Part shown: positions 14,437 through 25,491 of the stretch, piece after piece | How positions within the stretch are numbered: the stretch's first letter is position 1 | How the letters are laid out: each line of letters starts with the position of its first letter | Assembly: GCA_963662155.1 (NCBI GenBank) | Contig: OY759262.1 | Location: 10,395,000 to 10,458,999 of the forward strand | Source of the DNA: Lamellibrachia columna | Lineage: Eukaryota > Annelida > Polychaeta > Sabellida > Siboglinidae | Direction: 5' to 3' | Length of the DNA stretch: 64,000 nucleotides | Translations under genes and position numbers: made by a program | Notes under the pieces: model-generated | The model's input: only the letters and a program-made list of their open reading frames with translations | What the model was told of the DNA's origin: nothing | The model's database searches: none

Positions 14437-15780
14437 TGGCCCATAGCAGAAAAATTCCCATAAATCCCTCCGCCAGTTAAACTCTCCAAAAAATGCACTA
14501 TTTCACAGCCAATAGCTTCTATAAACAAACCTGTGAATATTCATGCTCAAAGGCACTCATGTCACATAATATGAATTTATTAAGTTCACATTTCACAATT
14601 TCGCGTGCCCTACATTCGTGTGAAACAGTAAACAGGAAGGTCAACTGTGGTCTTACCCCAAATAAAAATGGTAATTGTGCAGACAAAAATTTAATTTAGC
14701 CTGTTGATAAAGGTAAATGAAAATCATGCATTTATGCAAAAAAATTATGTCCTACCTAGTTGTTGGAGTTGCTTACATACACAAGGAACCACCACCTGTG
14801 GTGGGCAGATCACACATATATGAGCTACTTCAGCTTGAGATAGTCTGTATTCTAGTACGATACTCGAATACACTCACTTTTTTCAGCTCACTCGAATTAA
14901 CTTGTAACATAATTTTTGGAATAGTCCAGCATGTGTTCTGTAATCAAATTCTATATAGCCAGTTGTTATTCCATACTGAAAGTTATAATAATTTTTTACC
15001 TGGTGCCACAATACACCTATGTAAACAGACCCAAATATCACCTTTGAGTGTGGATTACTGAAAAGACGGACACTTCAACTTGTCGAATTGCATAACATTA
15101 CATAACCTACTTAGTGGAGTCCTCAAAAACAACTCACATTCCATGTGAAACAGTTACGTCAGCTCACTAGGCCATATCAGATAACAGCTGGGCCTGTCCA
15201 GGATTTTCTCAACTCCCAATAGATGTGTGCTCTTCACATGGACTTGAGCAAAGGTGACTGTGTCTAATTAACTGAAATAAAAAAAAGTTGACTGCTAAGT
15301 AATTATATTATAATGTGACTTGTTCTGCTTTGATGTAACTTATCAGAGGGAGGCTGCACTAGTTTGAAGATGTCCCCACCCCCCCCCCCCTAATATACTG
15401 GTCTCCTGTCACGGTCATCTGGTTTCTCATGTGGATTAGACGTCTTTGCATTCAGATAACGGTTTTGTCACTTTCATTAGTAATTTTACTTGGATTTACC
15501 TGGGATTTTAACATGGAGGAGACAACACATGATAGTAGTAGTAGTAGTAGAAAGAGTGAGGAGAAATGTCCACCTGCTGGTGGAATTAAGATGAAAATTG
15601 GTGGCTTCAAGACCGGCCACTGTTACCACAAACCATCAGATGCAGCAATCCAACAGGAACCCAGTGGGGTTAGCAGTGGGGTTTGGTTTCTACGGCTAAG
15701 CCAGGATGACTTTGACAGAGTGGTGCAAACCACTCCTTCAGGATTGCTGGCAGTTTCCGACGTGTATTCATGCGCCCAAG
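14437..15780 (+). repeat. Array unit 11 (1344 bp)
   Basis: Truncated transposase ORF 15513-15824 is open. It is the near twin of unit 9 and has the CCAAGTGG end junction. Directly followed by the full-length element. Confidence 0.85.
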
Positions 15781-16837
15781 TGGCCCATAGCAGAAAAATT
15801 CCCATAAATCCCTCCGCCATTTAAACTCTCCAAACAATGCACTATTTCACAGCCAATAGCTTCTATAAACAAACCTGTGAATATTCATGCTCAAAGGCTC
15901 TCATGTCACATAATATGAATTTATTAAATTCACATTTCACAATTTCGCCTGCCCTACATTCGTGTGAAACAGTAAACAGGAAGGTCAACTGTGGTCTTAC
16001 CCCAAATAAAAATAGTAATTGTGCAGACAAAAATTTAATTTAGCCTGTTGATAAAGGTAAATGAAAATCATGCATTCATGCAAAAAATCTATGTCCTACC
16101 TAGTTGTTGGAGTTACTTACATACACAAGGAACCACCACCTGTGGTGGGCAGAACACACATATATGAGCTACTTCAGCTTGAGACAGTCTGTATTCTAGT
16201 ACGATTCTCGAATACACTCACTTTTTCAACTCACTCGAATGAACTTGTAACATAATTTTTGGAATAGTCCAGCATGTGTTCTGTAATCAAATTCTATATA
16301 GCCAGTTGTTATTCCATACTGAAAGTTATAATAATTTTTTACCTGGTGCCATAATACACCTATGTAAACAGACCCAAATATCACCTTTGAGTGTGGATTA
16401 CTGAAAAGCCAGACACCTCAACTTGTCGAATTGCATAACATTACATAACCTACTTAGTGGAGTCCTCAAAAACAACTCACCTTCCATGTGAAACAGTTAC
16501 GTCAGCTCACTAGGCCATATCAGGCCTGTCCAGGATTTTCTCAACTCCCAATAGATGTGTGCTCTTCACATGGACTTGAGTAAAGGTCACTGTGTCTAAT
16601 TAACTGAAATAAACAAAAGTTGACTGCTAAGTAATTATATTATAATGTGACTTGTTCTGCTTTGATGTAACTTATCAGAGGGAGGCTACACTAGTTTGAA
16701 GAGTTCCCCCCCCCCTAATATACTGGTCTCCTGTCACTGTCATCTGGTTTCTCAGGCGGATTAGACGTCTTTGCATTCAGATAACGATTTTGTCACTTTC
16801 ATTAGTAATTTTACTTGGATTTACCTGGGATTTTACA

Positions 16838-19173
16838 ATGGAGGAGACAACATATGATAGTAGTAGTAGTAGTAGAAAGAGCGAGGAGAAATGTCCACCT
16901 GCTGGTGGAATTAAGATGAAAATTGGTGGCTTCAAGACCGGCCACTGTTACCACAAACCATCAGATGCAGTAATCCAACAGGAACCCAGTGGGGTTAACA
17001 GTGGGGTTTGGTTGCCACGGCTAAGCCAGGATGACTTTGACAGAGTGGTGCAAACCACTCCTTCAGGGTTGCTGGCAGTTTCAGACGCAGAGGGCCGGCC
17101 AGGCACGAGCAATATTCTACGGCCACAGCTTGATCAATGCCCTGACCTAACATACATCTATCTTCAAGCTGACGTACAGACAGATATTCATGCAGTTTCT
17201 GAAATGCGTCTACTTAGTGTGGACAAAAATGCATCAATGTGGAATGATTGCTTTAAAGAGCATGCTAGCAGAGAGGACACATGTATTCTTCCACACTTCG
17301 AAGTACATGAGAAAAAATTTGGTTTGTGTTGGCAACAGTCATTGTCCTGTACAGCCTGTCACTACAAGTCACGTATGTATAAACTGTATTCCGAAGTAAA
17401 CACGGGCAGTCGTGGTCAGAAACCGTGTGCTCCAAATGTAGCCATCCATGTAGGACTACAAGATACAACGATGGGAAACACAAAGTTGCGACACATTCTG
17501 CCCACAACAAACACACCTCCCCCAAGTCGAAGCGGGATGCAAAGGACATCCAACCGGGTTGCCACAATTACTTCTCAGTCCACGACTGATGACCTACAGC
17601 AGAAGAGGGAAAAAACCAGAGATAAATGTTCTGCGTGGTCTTCCAGCAAATGCACCAATCAATATAAGCATGGATGTGAGGTACAATCAACATCCCTGAA
17701 AAACAGCTACGGTTGTGGACAGAGTGCAAGTCAAGCAGGAGGAACCGCGATTGATTGGCAGACGGACAAGCATGAGATTCTAGGTTTTCACATGGAAAAC
17801 AAGCTATGCAAACTAGGCTCATCACTTCGCAATCAAGGTCAAAATGTGTCGTGCACAGGCCATCAAGGATGTACAGCCACGATTCGTGTGGTCGATCCAA
17901 TGTCAGAATATGAAATAGGCCGCCAAATCGGAGTGAGCTTTGCCCAACAACAGGTCGGACTAAAATTCGTTGCAACAGACGGTGATGCGAAAGCATTTCA
18001 TGGGTTACAGGATGCCATGCCAACAGTCGCGGCAGAACGGCAGGCTGACACAACACATCTCGGTCAGACACAGTTCTGACATATCATGAGAGCATCTTTC
18101 TCATCCAGAATGTTCCCGGGGGAGAATGCCATGGTGAGAGCTGAAAACAAGAAAATTTTTGCAGAGGATGTAAGAACACGATGCCAGAAAATCTACACTT
18201 TATGCTGGTGACATTAGAATGATAACTACTAAGATGCCAAAGATAATCCAAGCAACACTGGACTGTTATTCTGGCTCATGTCAGAACTGTCACCCACCGA
18301 CATGGAATTGTCTGTCGTGGAGGCAAGCGAAACAACTGGTGGAAAAGGTCACACTTTATGCTGGTGACATTAGAATGATAACTACTAAGATGCCAAAAAT
18401 AATCCAAGCAACACTGGACTGTTATTCTGGCTCATGTCAGAACTGTCACCCACCGACATGGAATTGTCTGTCGTGGAGGCAAGCGAAACAACTGGTGGAA
18501 AAGGTCACAGCATTTGAAGGCATGTGGCCTGACACGACTCAATATGACAGATGAAGACCGAGCAACACTTAAAGGATTAATAGAAATGCGACTTGGAAAT
18601 TCAGCACTCCAGATGACACGACACAGACTTACAACTGACAAGAATGAATCCATTAACCGATCATTCAGTGCTTCATTGCCGAAGAATGTTAAATTCAGTA
18701 GAAATGCACATGGACGAGTGAGTTCAGTGATCGATCGCATAAATTATGGAGCGGGGAATTCAATTCTGCGCAAGTTGGAGAATGTACATTGTCCTATTAC
18801 GAGAGGTGGACAGGTCGCTAGAGCTGTCAAGCAAATCCAGCATGAAGTGGAATACCAGAGACAATACAAACGTCGATCATCAGTGCGTCTGCATATCCGT
18901 CATACCAAGTTAAAGCGCATGCAGAACTACTTCGATTCAAACAGAAACCGCCGTCCAGAAGATCGATACCTGAAGTGTCAGCTTGATCCAAAACCATCTA
19001 CTCTTAAAGGGAAGAAAAAGCCAGCTTCAGAAACGCCAGCAGCAGTAGTTAAGCCAGTGGTCACAAGGAGTCGCCGCAGAAAGACAACACTGCCAACTGC
19101 AAACAGGGAAGATCATCCTTATTCATTGCGATCACGAAAGTCTGCTGATAACAGTTATGCCAGCAGAAAGTAG
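16838..19173 (+). pseudogene. Mutator-like transposase, broken by one stop, two frameshifts and an internal duplication
   Basis: Expected to be the DDE transposase that moves the element. The ATG at 16838 opens a frame to an in-frame TGA at 18077-18079. The first part has a Ser tract, a His/Cys-rich N-terminus and then C..H.GCTATI and DPMSEYEIGR..GVSF followed by FVATDGD, which looks like the core with an acidic catalytic position. After the TGA the same frame stays open for about 38 codons, then shifts near 18195 and again near 18514. The last 219 codons include DKNESINRSFSASLP and a very basic tail ending YASRK at 19173. A 156-bp (52-codon) segment is tandemly duplicated at 18195-18506. Assignment to the metazoan Mutator-like transposase family is from motif memory; it cannot make an intact enzyme. 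Confidence 0.7.
18195..18506 (+). repeat. In-frame 156-bp tandem duplication inside the transposase
   Basis: ACACTTTATGCTGGTGACATT starts at 18195 and again at 18351. The two copies differ at a single position I can see (AAAGATAA against AAAAATAA). Each encodes 52 residues with a Cys cluster (CYSGSCQNC) and a basic LSWRQAKQLVEK segment. The length is divisible by three, so it does not itself break the frame. Confidence 0.9.
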
Positions 19174-19427
19174 AGGGTAGATTATGAAACAAACAGAAAA
19201 CAGAACACTTCTTACAAATGTGAACTTTCTACTTTCTCCCAGTTTCATCACTCATAGACCTGCAACCACCATACAAGAAACCACCAACAGACAATGGACC
19301 ATGACTGGCACATGGTGCCATCTTGTGAGCTATACATCAATCGACATTCGAAGACATCACTCAGCATGGGCTGACAGACACAACTGCATAAGATTGACTA
19401 CAGCAGACGACACTACTTTAAAAAAAC

Positions 19428-19880
19428 TTAAGGATTCAACACATCTAAAAAAATGTAAGTTTTACTATTGCATTGCCATTGAAATACCTTGAATTGCAAC
19501 ATACACTTTGGATATGGTGCATGACCAAAGCATACATTTTGACTAACACAATATTGCCTGTTGTTATTTATGGAATGTGGCTCCATAGAGATATGACTTG
19601 CTGTCAGACACAGACTGTTAAGACAAAGACGACTGGCATCTAAGCCAGGTTCAACACGTGTCATTTTGTGTTCAAGCATATAAATTAAACGATGCACTGT
19701 AACCGCTCTGTAGCCACACTCAAAACGGCAATTAATCACACCATAGTCACTGAATTTCCCTTTTTTGCACCCTGTCCACAACTGACACTGCCCATTGGCA
19801 GACAATACCACCTTTTCTTGTAATTTTGCAGTGTACTTTTTACAAAAATCAACATCCATGTTTTCTGTTTCCGTTGCCAT
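19428..19880 (-). CDS. His-Cys box (I-PpoI-like) endonuclease ORF carried by the transposon
   Basis: Uninterrupted 150-codon ORF convergent with the transposase, between its stop and the element's right end. Start MATETENMDVDF at 19880. It contains CQLWTGC at residues ~32-38, GVINCRFECGYR, a V.HRL.YMLEH segment, then ASRLCLNSLC, SHISMEPHSINNNRQYC and CFGHAPYPKC. This Cys/His spacing resembles the zinc-binding loop of homing endonucleases (PF05551, His-Me finger). In I-PpoI the His of the S-H-L-C motif is the general base. Here it is Arg, while the copy at the left end of the window keeps His. The Asn of the INNNR segment, possibly the metal ligand, is kept. So this copy is open but probably catalytically dead. 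The alternative is an unrelated zinc-loop DNA-binding protein. Function within the transposon is unknown. Confidence 0.6.
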   Translation of the reverse strand: MATETENMDVDFCKKYTAKLQEKVVLSANGQCQLWTGCKKGKFSDYGVINCRFECGYRAVTVHRLIYMLEHKMTRVEPGLDASRLCLNSLCLTASHISMEPHSINNNRQYCVSQNVCFGHAPYPKCMLQFKVFQWQCNSKTYIFLDVLNP

Positions 19881-20124
19881 GACACTCTATTTGGAGTCAG
19901 ACCACAGTTGGGAATTGCATTGGTGGCCATGTTAACGTTTTGTCTGATTATAAGAAAACCTGACCATCAAAAATTCTGAAATAAATGTGCAGCAACTGCC
20001 ATCATCTCATTGACATGCTCACCAACGTTTATCAAAATCACATGCCTCCAGCTCTTTTAAAATGCCCCCATGTGCGATGCCCGTCAATATTTACAAAAAA
20101 TAGCTGTGTATTCATGCGCCCACG

Positions 20125-20244
20125 ATTTTGTAAGTTAAGGGAATTTGTTAGAAAAATTTTTTTTTAGTAATCAATAAACAACTATTGCTTATAGTAAGAT
20201 CATGATAATATAATAAGCACACAGGTCAATGGAAATATACTTAC
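20125..20244. other. Array right flank inside an intron-like stretch
   Basis: AT-rich unique sequence between the transposon end (20124) and the donor of the last DUF4806 exon (20244-20243). No ORF or repeat is seen. Confidence 0.5.
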
Positions 20245-23200
20245 TTGAGACCACTTTGCACAGCAGATGGTCTCGAAAGGGTAGTTTTCCCTTTTGCCCC
20301 ATAACACCGAACAAACTCATAAGGCCATGAGTCATCAGTGACCGCATAATGGCCCTGCAGGTTCTAGCAAGGCTTGCACCCTCTAGTGACGAAAGAATTT
20401 GAATCTGTGTAAAATAAATATATATTTTATATAAAATGACAACTCTATTTTAAAGGAACAAAGTTTGATCATTTCTATATTATAAAATTGTTTGCATGCA
20501 TTCATGCACGCACGCGCGCACACACGTACATATGTATGTATGCACTTGCAGAAACTCATTATTGTCACTCACAAGCAAATTTTTATTCCTAAACCAATAA
20601 TAAATAGGTAATTTATTTTTTTTTTGATTATTTTAACCTTTTGCTTCCCATGTTATAATGTTGGACCAACAATCAGTTACAGTCAGAGTATCTGTAGCTA
20701 TATGAAGTGAACTTGTCTTGAAGGAACACAAACATTATTGACTAAACAATTATGAAGCTGGACCATTTTGATATTCATACATTCATGAAATAATTTATAT
20801 TTCACACCTTTAAGCATAATTTGAAATGTCACAATAATTCCTAGAAATAGGTTCTGTATAGAAAGCTTTCCAAATTAATTTAGACTCTAAGGTTGCTTCA
20901 AAAATACAGTAAAAAAGCAATGCCACTTTATAATTGACTCAAACATATCTTAAACATACTAAATCAATTCCTTATGTCATCATCTTCACCCAACTGTTTT
21001 TCAAAATTGCTCAGTTCATTGAGTGTGTTCAGTTTCTTGCCATTAGGCAGAATGGTGTCTAATGTCAAGTCATCATCTGGCTGTGAAGTGACGAGAGATA
21101 ATTTTATCTCCTGCATTGTTTTCTCCAGTTTCTCTAGCTTGGCCAGAACTGAAAAATTGAGACAACTATATCCGCTTGAACCGATGCAAGCAATTTTAGG
21201 TGGGGCTTCCCCCTGCAAGCAATCCCCAAAGGGTGAGAAAGAAGTACATTTATTTATGGGAATTGTGCCAAGGCTAAAAAGAGTGTCAAATCTTCATTTG
21301 GGGTTCCCTGATTATGGAATGACCAATGCCAGCAATTTTAGTTGGGTCCTCCCCCTGCCAGTAACCCCCAAATGGTAAGAAAAGGGGCATTTATTTAATT
21401 GAATGATGCTTATTTAATGGGGTGACAAGGAGGATAAAAACAGTGTCAAATTTTCCCATGGGGTCCCCTGAGTAGGGAAAGACCAATGGTATATTAGCAC
21501 TTAAAACGGCCTACATGTAAAGAAGCATAAAGGAGTACCTTGAATGCAGAAGGAGCTCGACATCATCTGTGATCTGCCAGGACTCTCCATTTGCAGTCCA
21601 TCACCCTGTGGACGTTGTTGTTTGCCGAGAACTTGCGGCAGCTTAAGTTGGGCCTGGGATGAACTGCAACTAGGTCGAAATGGTGGCTCTGTACGCTTAG
21701 AAGATTTACCTCTGGGCAAATCACTGCCACTTTCAGTATCCAGTGCTGTATTGAACATAAATGTTACAATTATATATTATTATCTATTAGTTTATTTGAC
21801 ATGAAAGTCACAGTGACATGAAATATTTAGGATATACATTTGGACAGAGACATCACATTCTTACAATAGTAGATATAGAGAAACCAAGCAGACAAAACTC
21901 AGACTTCTTCAATAAATAGCCATTAGACCTGTACAAGTGAATCAGATGACATTTAATGTCCACATTATGTTATAGTATTCAACAAGTGTGATAGACATGT
22001 GTACAGTAAATGCACGATACTTTTGATATTAAAATCATAGCTCGTTAATCCAGACACATACAGTGGGTATCAAGGTGTCAGGATTAATCAAGTTCCACTG
22101 TCCTTTGTTGTACATTAACTATATTTTATGTATTTTTGTATAATTGTTACCTGAGAAACTGAAAGGAGGTGGAGGGAGTGCAACTGTTTCCACAGTATCT
22201 GGAGTTTCCTCAACTTCTGAATCTGAAACTATTTTCAGGGTTGTACAGAGTTTGTCTTGGTAGAATACCGATATGTTCTTGAAGTTAAACCTACAATCAA
22301 ATTGATATTTGTCCAGAATCAGACACCAAAGTCTTTCATAACAACAGAATGTCCACAAATCACATTTCAAAATCTTTTGTGAAAATAGAAAACATACATT
22401 AACTTCCCATCAAATAAGGTAGAATAAGAAATGTGTTGCAAACACATGTACACATTATACTTATGAATGTTGAATAATGTATGATATAAAATTTTACAAT
22501 TGATTTTAGTTGAATAAAAAGGCCATGTACAAATGTTTGGATAAAAGTATTGGTCATCTTTAAAATTCTGTAACATATAGACACCTCTCATTACAGACCG
22601 CTCTACTGGGAAGATATACATATTGGATGATAAAAGCAAATATGAGATGGGGCATTTTAATTTTCATTACCATCTTCTCCACACTCTTCACTAACTACTG
22701 CCGGTGAATCAGGAGATTGGTAGCGTTTTGGCTTTCGGCAATGCCGCTTCCCCTGTGCTTCATCTGGCTCAACATTAGATGTATCCTCTGCCTTTTTCGC
22801 ATACTTGGAAGCTGTCTCATAGTCGGGGTACTCTGAATTAATCAGGAAAATATCTCAACTTACAACAAAAACAAAGGATCTCCTTGCCTAAATGGACAAA
22901 TATTTAACAATTATTGGTTGGCAGTATACAATACATTTAGAATCAATGAAGCCTGTTGTCACACACTCACAAATGGGTTGATGACAATAGCATGAGTTAA
23001 TTTGTTGGTAAATTGTTGTAAAGCATGCATATACAATGTTGTCGGCCTTCTCATTTTCCATTTCTAATTAATTACAAAATAGCCAATGGTGCGTTTTTTA
23101 TTCTAAAAACAATCACATTTTGACAATTCTCTATCATGAGAACATGACTGCAACAAACCACCCCTCCTATATTCTACTTTACATATCATGAATCTAATAT

Positions 23201-25057
23201 GTAACTATGAATAATGTGCATTACCAGTTTTGCCTATGATGCGAACATTGTATGCTGTCCACTGCGCCTTGTCAGGCATTTCATTCCTCTTTATTTTCTT
23301 CTTCTGGTCATTTCCAGATGGCCAGTAGTAAATTTTCTGCCAAGTTAAACAAATATGACAAAGATAACTAACATTAAATTAAATAGTTAATGTAACAAAC
23401 TGACCTTATCTTTGTCTATTTGTAGATGTATTTAAGTATACATATTGAGAGACAAAAAGTTTGGCTATTTGATATTTTGGATTTTCTGTCACGGGTTTTC
23501 TCAAAATATAACCCAAATGTTTTTACACGAACCCTCCCCCTCTCCACTAAAACAAATTCTTACGTAGTCAGCCTGGGTAATGTCTGCAAATAACCAATTA
23601 AGCCATAATTAGTATTCCACACAAAAATTGCATTTTTATTACTTACCCCATCTCCTCTTTTTTCTATCCATGATGTTGGTACGCATTCCACTTCCACAGC
23701 ATCACCTTCTTTGAAAAGAACCACAGAGTATGGCATGGCTACACTGAAACCAAGGAGATGTGAAATCAAATCAAAACTGTTTACAAATCAGCTTGTACAG
23801 TTTTACACAGGCAAAGCTTATATTTTCTCTATGCTTTAAAATAATTGAAAAATTTAATATTAATTACACTGACATTCAACGAATTCCACAGTTTTGTCCC
23901 ATACTAATACATAATCAATGACATAGCCCAAGCTTCTATCAGTTGATACATAGGTTCTGGAAAACTGATTTTGTTTTCATGTGCAGCATGCATTTCTATG
24001 CCTTACAAATTACATATGAATGTTTTATTCATCTCTATATTTTAATGTTTGTAATATGTTAGTTATAACAGGTGGCTCAAATATCATGGCTATTAACATA
24101 ATACAATATGATTTTTTACAAAGGACATTAACAAAGTAAGCATGTGTGTGTGCGTGTGTACCTCAGTAGTCATGAAGGAGCTGAATAAACACAATGTCAC
24201 TGCCAGAGTCCATCCTTATACATCTCTTAGTTAGGACTTTTCCTTCAACAATTTTCATTTCATAGTTTGTTCTCCGCACTGGGCAGCCACCAATAGTCCG
24301 AGAATCACAGGGGTGCATAAATAAAGCCCCTGGTGAATGGTAAATCCTGCATTTGTATGTGTCTTCTTGTCTATTCTCCACACAAACCACTTCACAGTAT
24401 TAGATCTGTATGCATTATCTGGCCGTCTATGATAAATATGTCTTTGTAGAGTTGTATACTCCTCTTCATGTTGTATTTCTTCGAAGAGTCTTTTCACAAT
24501 TTGGGCGGCAGGATTTCTGCCAGACCTCACCTTTCTGATGATTCACTCTCACTGTATGATTCTACTTCCCTGTCAGTAGGGATGTCATCAGTAATAGTAT
24601 CACTGTATGCATTGTCATCATAATCATCATTAGTAACATTGTCACTATGGTGGTCATGTTCATCACTGTGGTCATGTTCAACACTGTGGTCATGTTCATC
24701 ACTGTGGTCATGTTCATCACTGTGGTCATGTTCAACACTGTGGTCATGTTCAACACTGTGGTCATGTTCATCACTGTGGTCATGTTCATCACTGTGGTCA
24801 TGTTCAACACTGTGGTCATGTTCATCACTGTGGTCATGTTCAGCATTTGTGTTATGCTCAACTTGGTCATTATTGCTTTCTTGAAATTCTGTCACATCTT
24901 CTGATGTTTCATTTTCGGAAGTGTCTCCAATTAATTCACGTGTATCTGCATCTATTTTGGACTTTATTCTCTTTTCCGACATCCATCTTCTGCAATATTC
25001 CCGTTTCCGTGCTCTTTTCATATGGGCACTCAACGCGTCTATATCCTGCTCAAACAA
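20245..25057 (-). pseudogene. DUF4806-domain gene, eight exons seen, 3' end lost against the transposon array
   Basis: Exons (minus): 25057-24531, 23743-23647, 23336-23225, 22832-22671, 22222-22151, 21745-21539, 21148-~20960, 20404-20245. All introns except the last have GT/AG ends with matching phases (2,0,1,1,1,1). Exon 1 encodes a basic start (MKRARKREYCRRW) and an acidic HDHS(D/V)E repeat. Exons 2-3 give MPYSVVLFKEGDAVEVE, VPTSWI and IYYWPSGNDQ, an N-terminal layout typical of DUF4806 proteins. Exons 7-8 give a short coiled coil, then LNTLNELSNFEKQLG and ILSSLEGASLARTC, the DUF4806 domain. Exon 7 hits TGA at 20966-20964 and the exon 7/8 junction is one base out of phase, so it is probably inactivated. 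The last donor (20244-20243) has no partner before the array at 20124. Role unknown; such proteins are often linked with mobile elements. Confidence 0.6.
24640..24860 (-). repeat. 18-bp coding minisatellite (HDHSDE/HDHSVE repeats)
   Basis: About eleven copies of an 18-bp unit inside exon 1 of the DUF4806-type gene, encoding alternating HDHSDE and HDHSVE. Divisible by three, so copy changes keep frame. The product is an acidic, His-rich tract that could bind metal or act as a flexible linker; this is inference. Confidence 0.9.
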
Positions 25058-25490
25058 ATTTCCTCTATAACTAATGATGCAGAAGATAAGTCATGGCAGA
25101 TGTTATATGTTGGCCAATCCCCTACTAAATGGACAGTTGATCAACAGTACCCCTAGCTGGCAGATAACCCTGTTGAAACTTGGAACTTAATTAGTGTTGC
25201 TGCTAGGGGTAGTGTAGTACTACTATACCACCCCTTGCTATAGTGATGATTACACAAAATAAGTAATGTCACTGGACACAACTGTCTCAGATCTACACAG
25301 TGTTAAGTTGGTAGATTAGCCTTATATTTGGCAAGGATAACATTTGGGAAAGTACATGTGACAGCGTGCTGCATTTTGAGATTGATCTTGACATCAAGTT
25401 TAACAATGAAAAACAATACATTTGTAATACTAATACATTCTAAGTGACTTTTGGTTATTCATCAGTTAGCTACATACCTCGTTGCATCTA
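25058..25490. other. Non-coding flank upstream of the DUF4806-type gene
   Basis: Likely 5' region of the minus-strand gene starting at 25057. A short imperfect palindrome (GTAGTGTAGTACTACTATACCAC) lies near 25210. No TATA or initiator can be assigned with confidence. Confidence 0.3.
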
Positions 25491-25491
25491 C

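Larger units (their letters stand above)
15781..20124 (+). mobile_element. Near full-length Mutator-like DNA transposon carrying transposase and endonuclease ORFs
   Basis: About 4344 bp. The first ~1.3 kb equals the array unit (minus a ~12-bp deletion near 16524). At 17087 it continues into the rest of the transposase where the units jump to the terminal 19 bp. The right end is fixed at 20124 (GCGCCCACG), where similarity to the head-to-tail junctions stops and unique sequence begins. The left end is only defined relative to the preceding unit. The outermost bases show only a weak inverted match (CGTGGCCCAT against CGTGGGCGCAT), so a convincing long terminal inverted repeat is not seen. Confidence 0.8.

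Noticed and set aside
3557..15820. Minus-strand ~60-65 aa ORFs (MGIFLLWATWAHEY...) repeated in the array
   Set aside because: Exact antisense shadows of the transposase N-terminus and the junction.
1026..16255. Recurring 63-68 aa and 64 aa ORFs in each array unit (MHYFTANSFYKQ..., MKIMHSCKKSMSYL...)
   Set aside because: They recur only because the units are nearly identical; no domain and no coding pattern, and some copies are broken. Likely 5' non-coding sequence.
15781..20124. Long terminal inverted repeats of the transposon
   Set aside because: Only a short imperfect match at the outermost bases was found, and the left terminus is not independently defined because copies abut.
24562..24904. 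Plus-strand and alternative-frame ORFs over the HDHS repeat (SLWSCS..., NMTTVM...)
   Set aside because: Frame shadows of an 18-bp repeat without stops; the spliced minus-strand frame is supported by phase.
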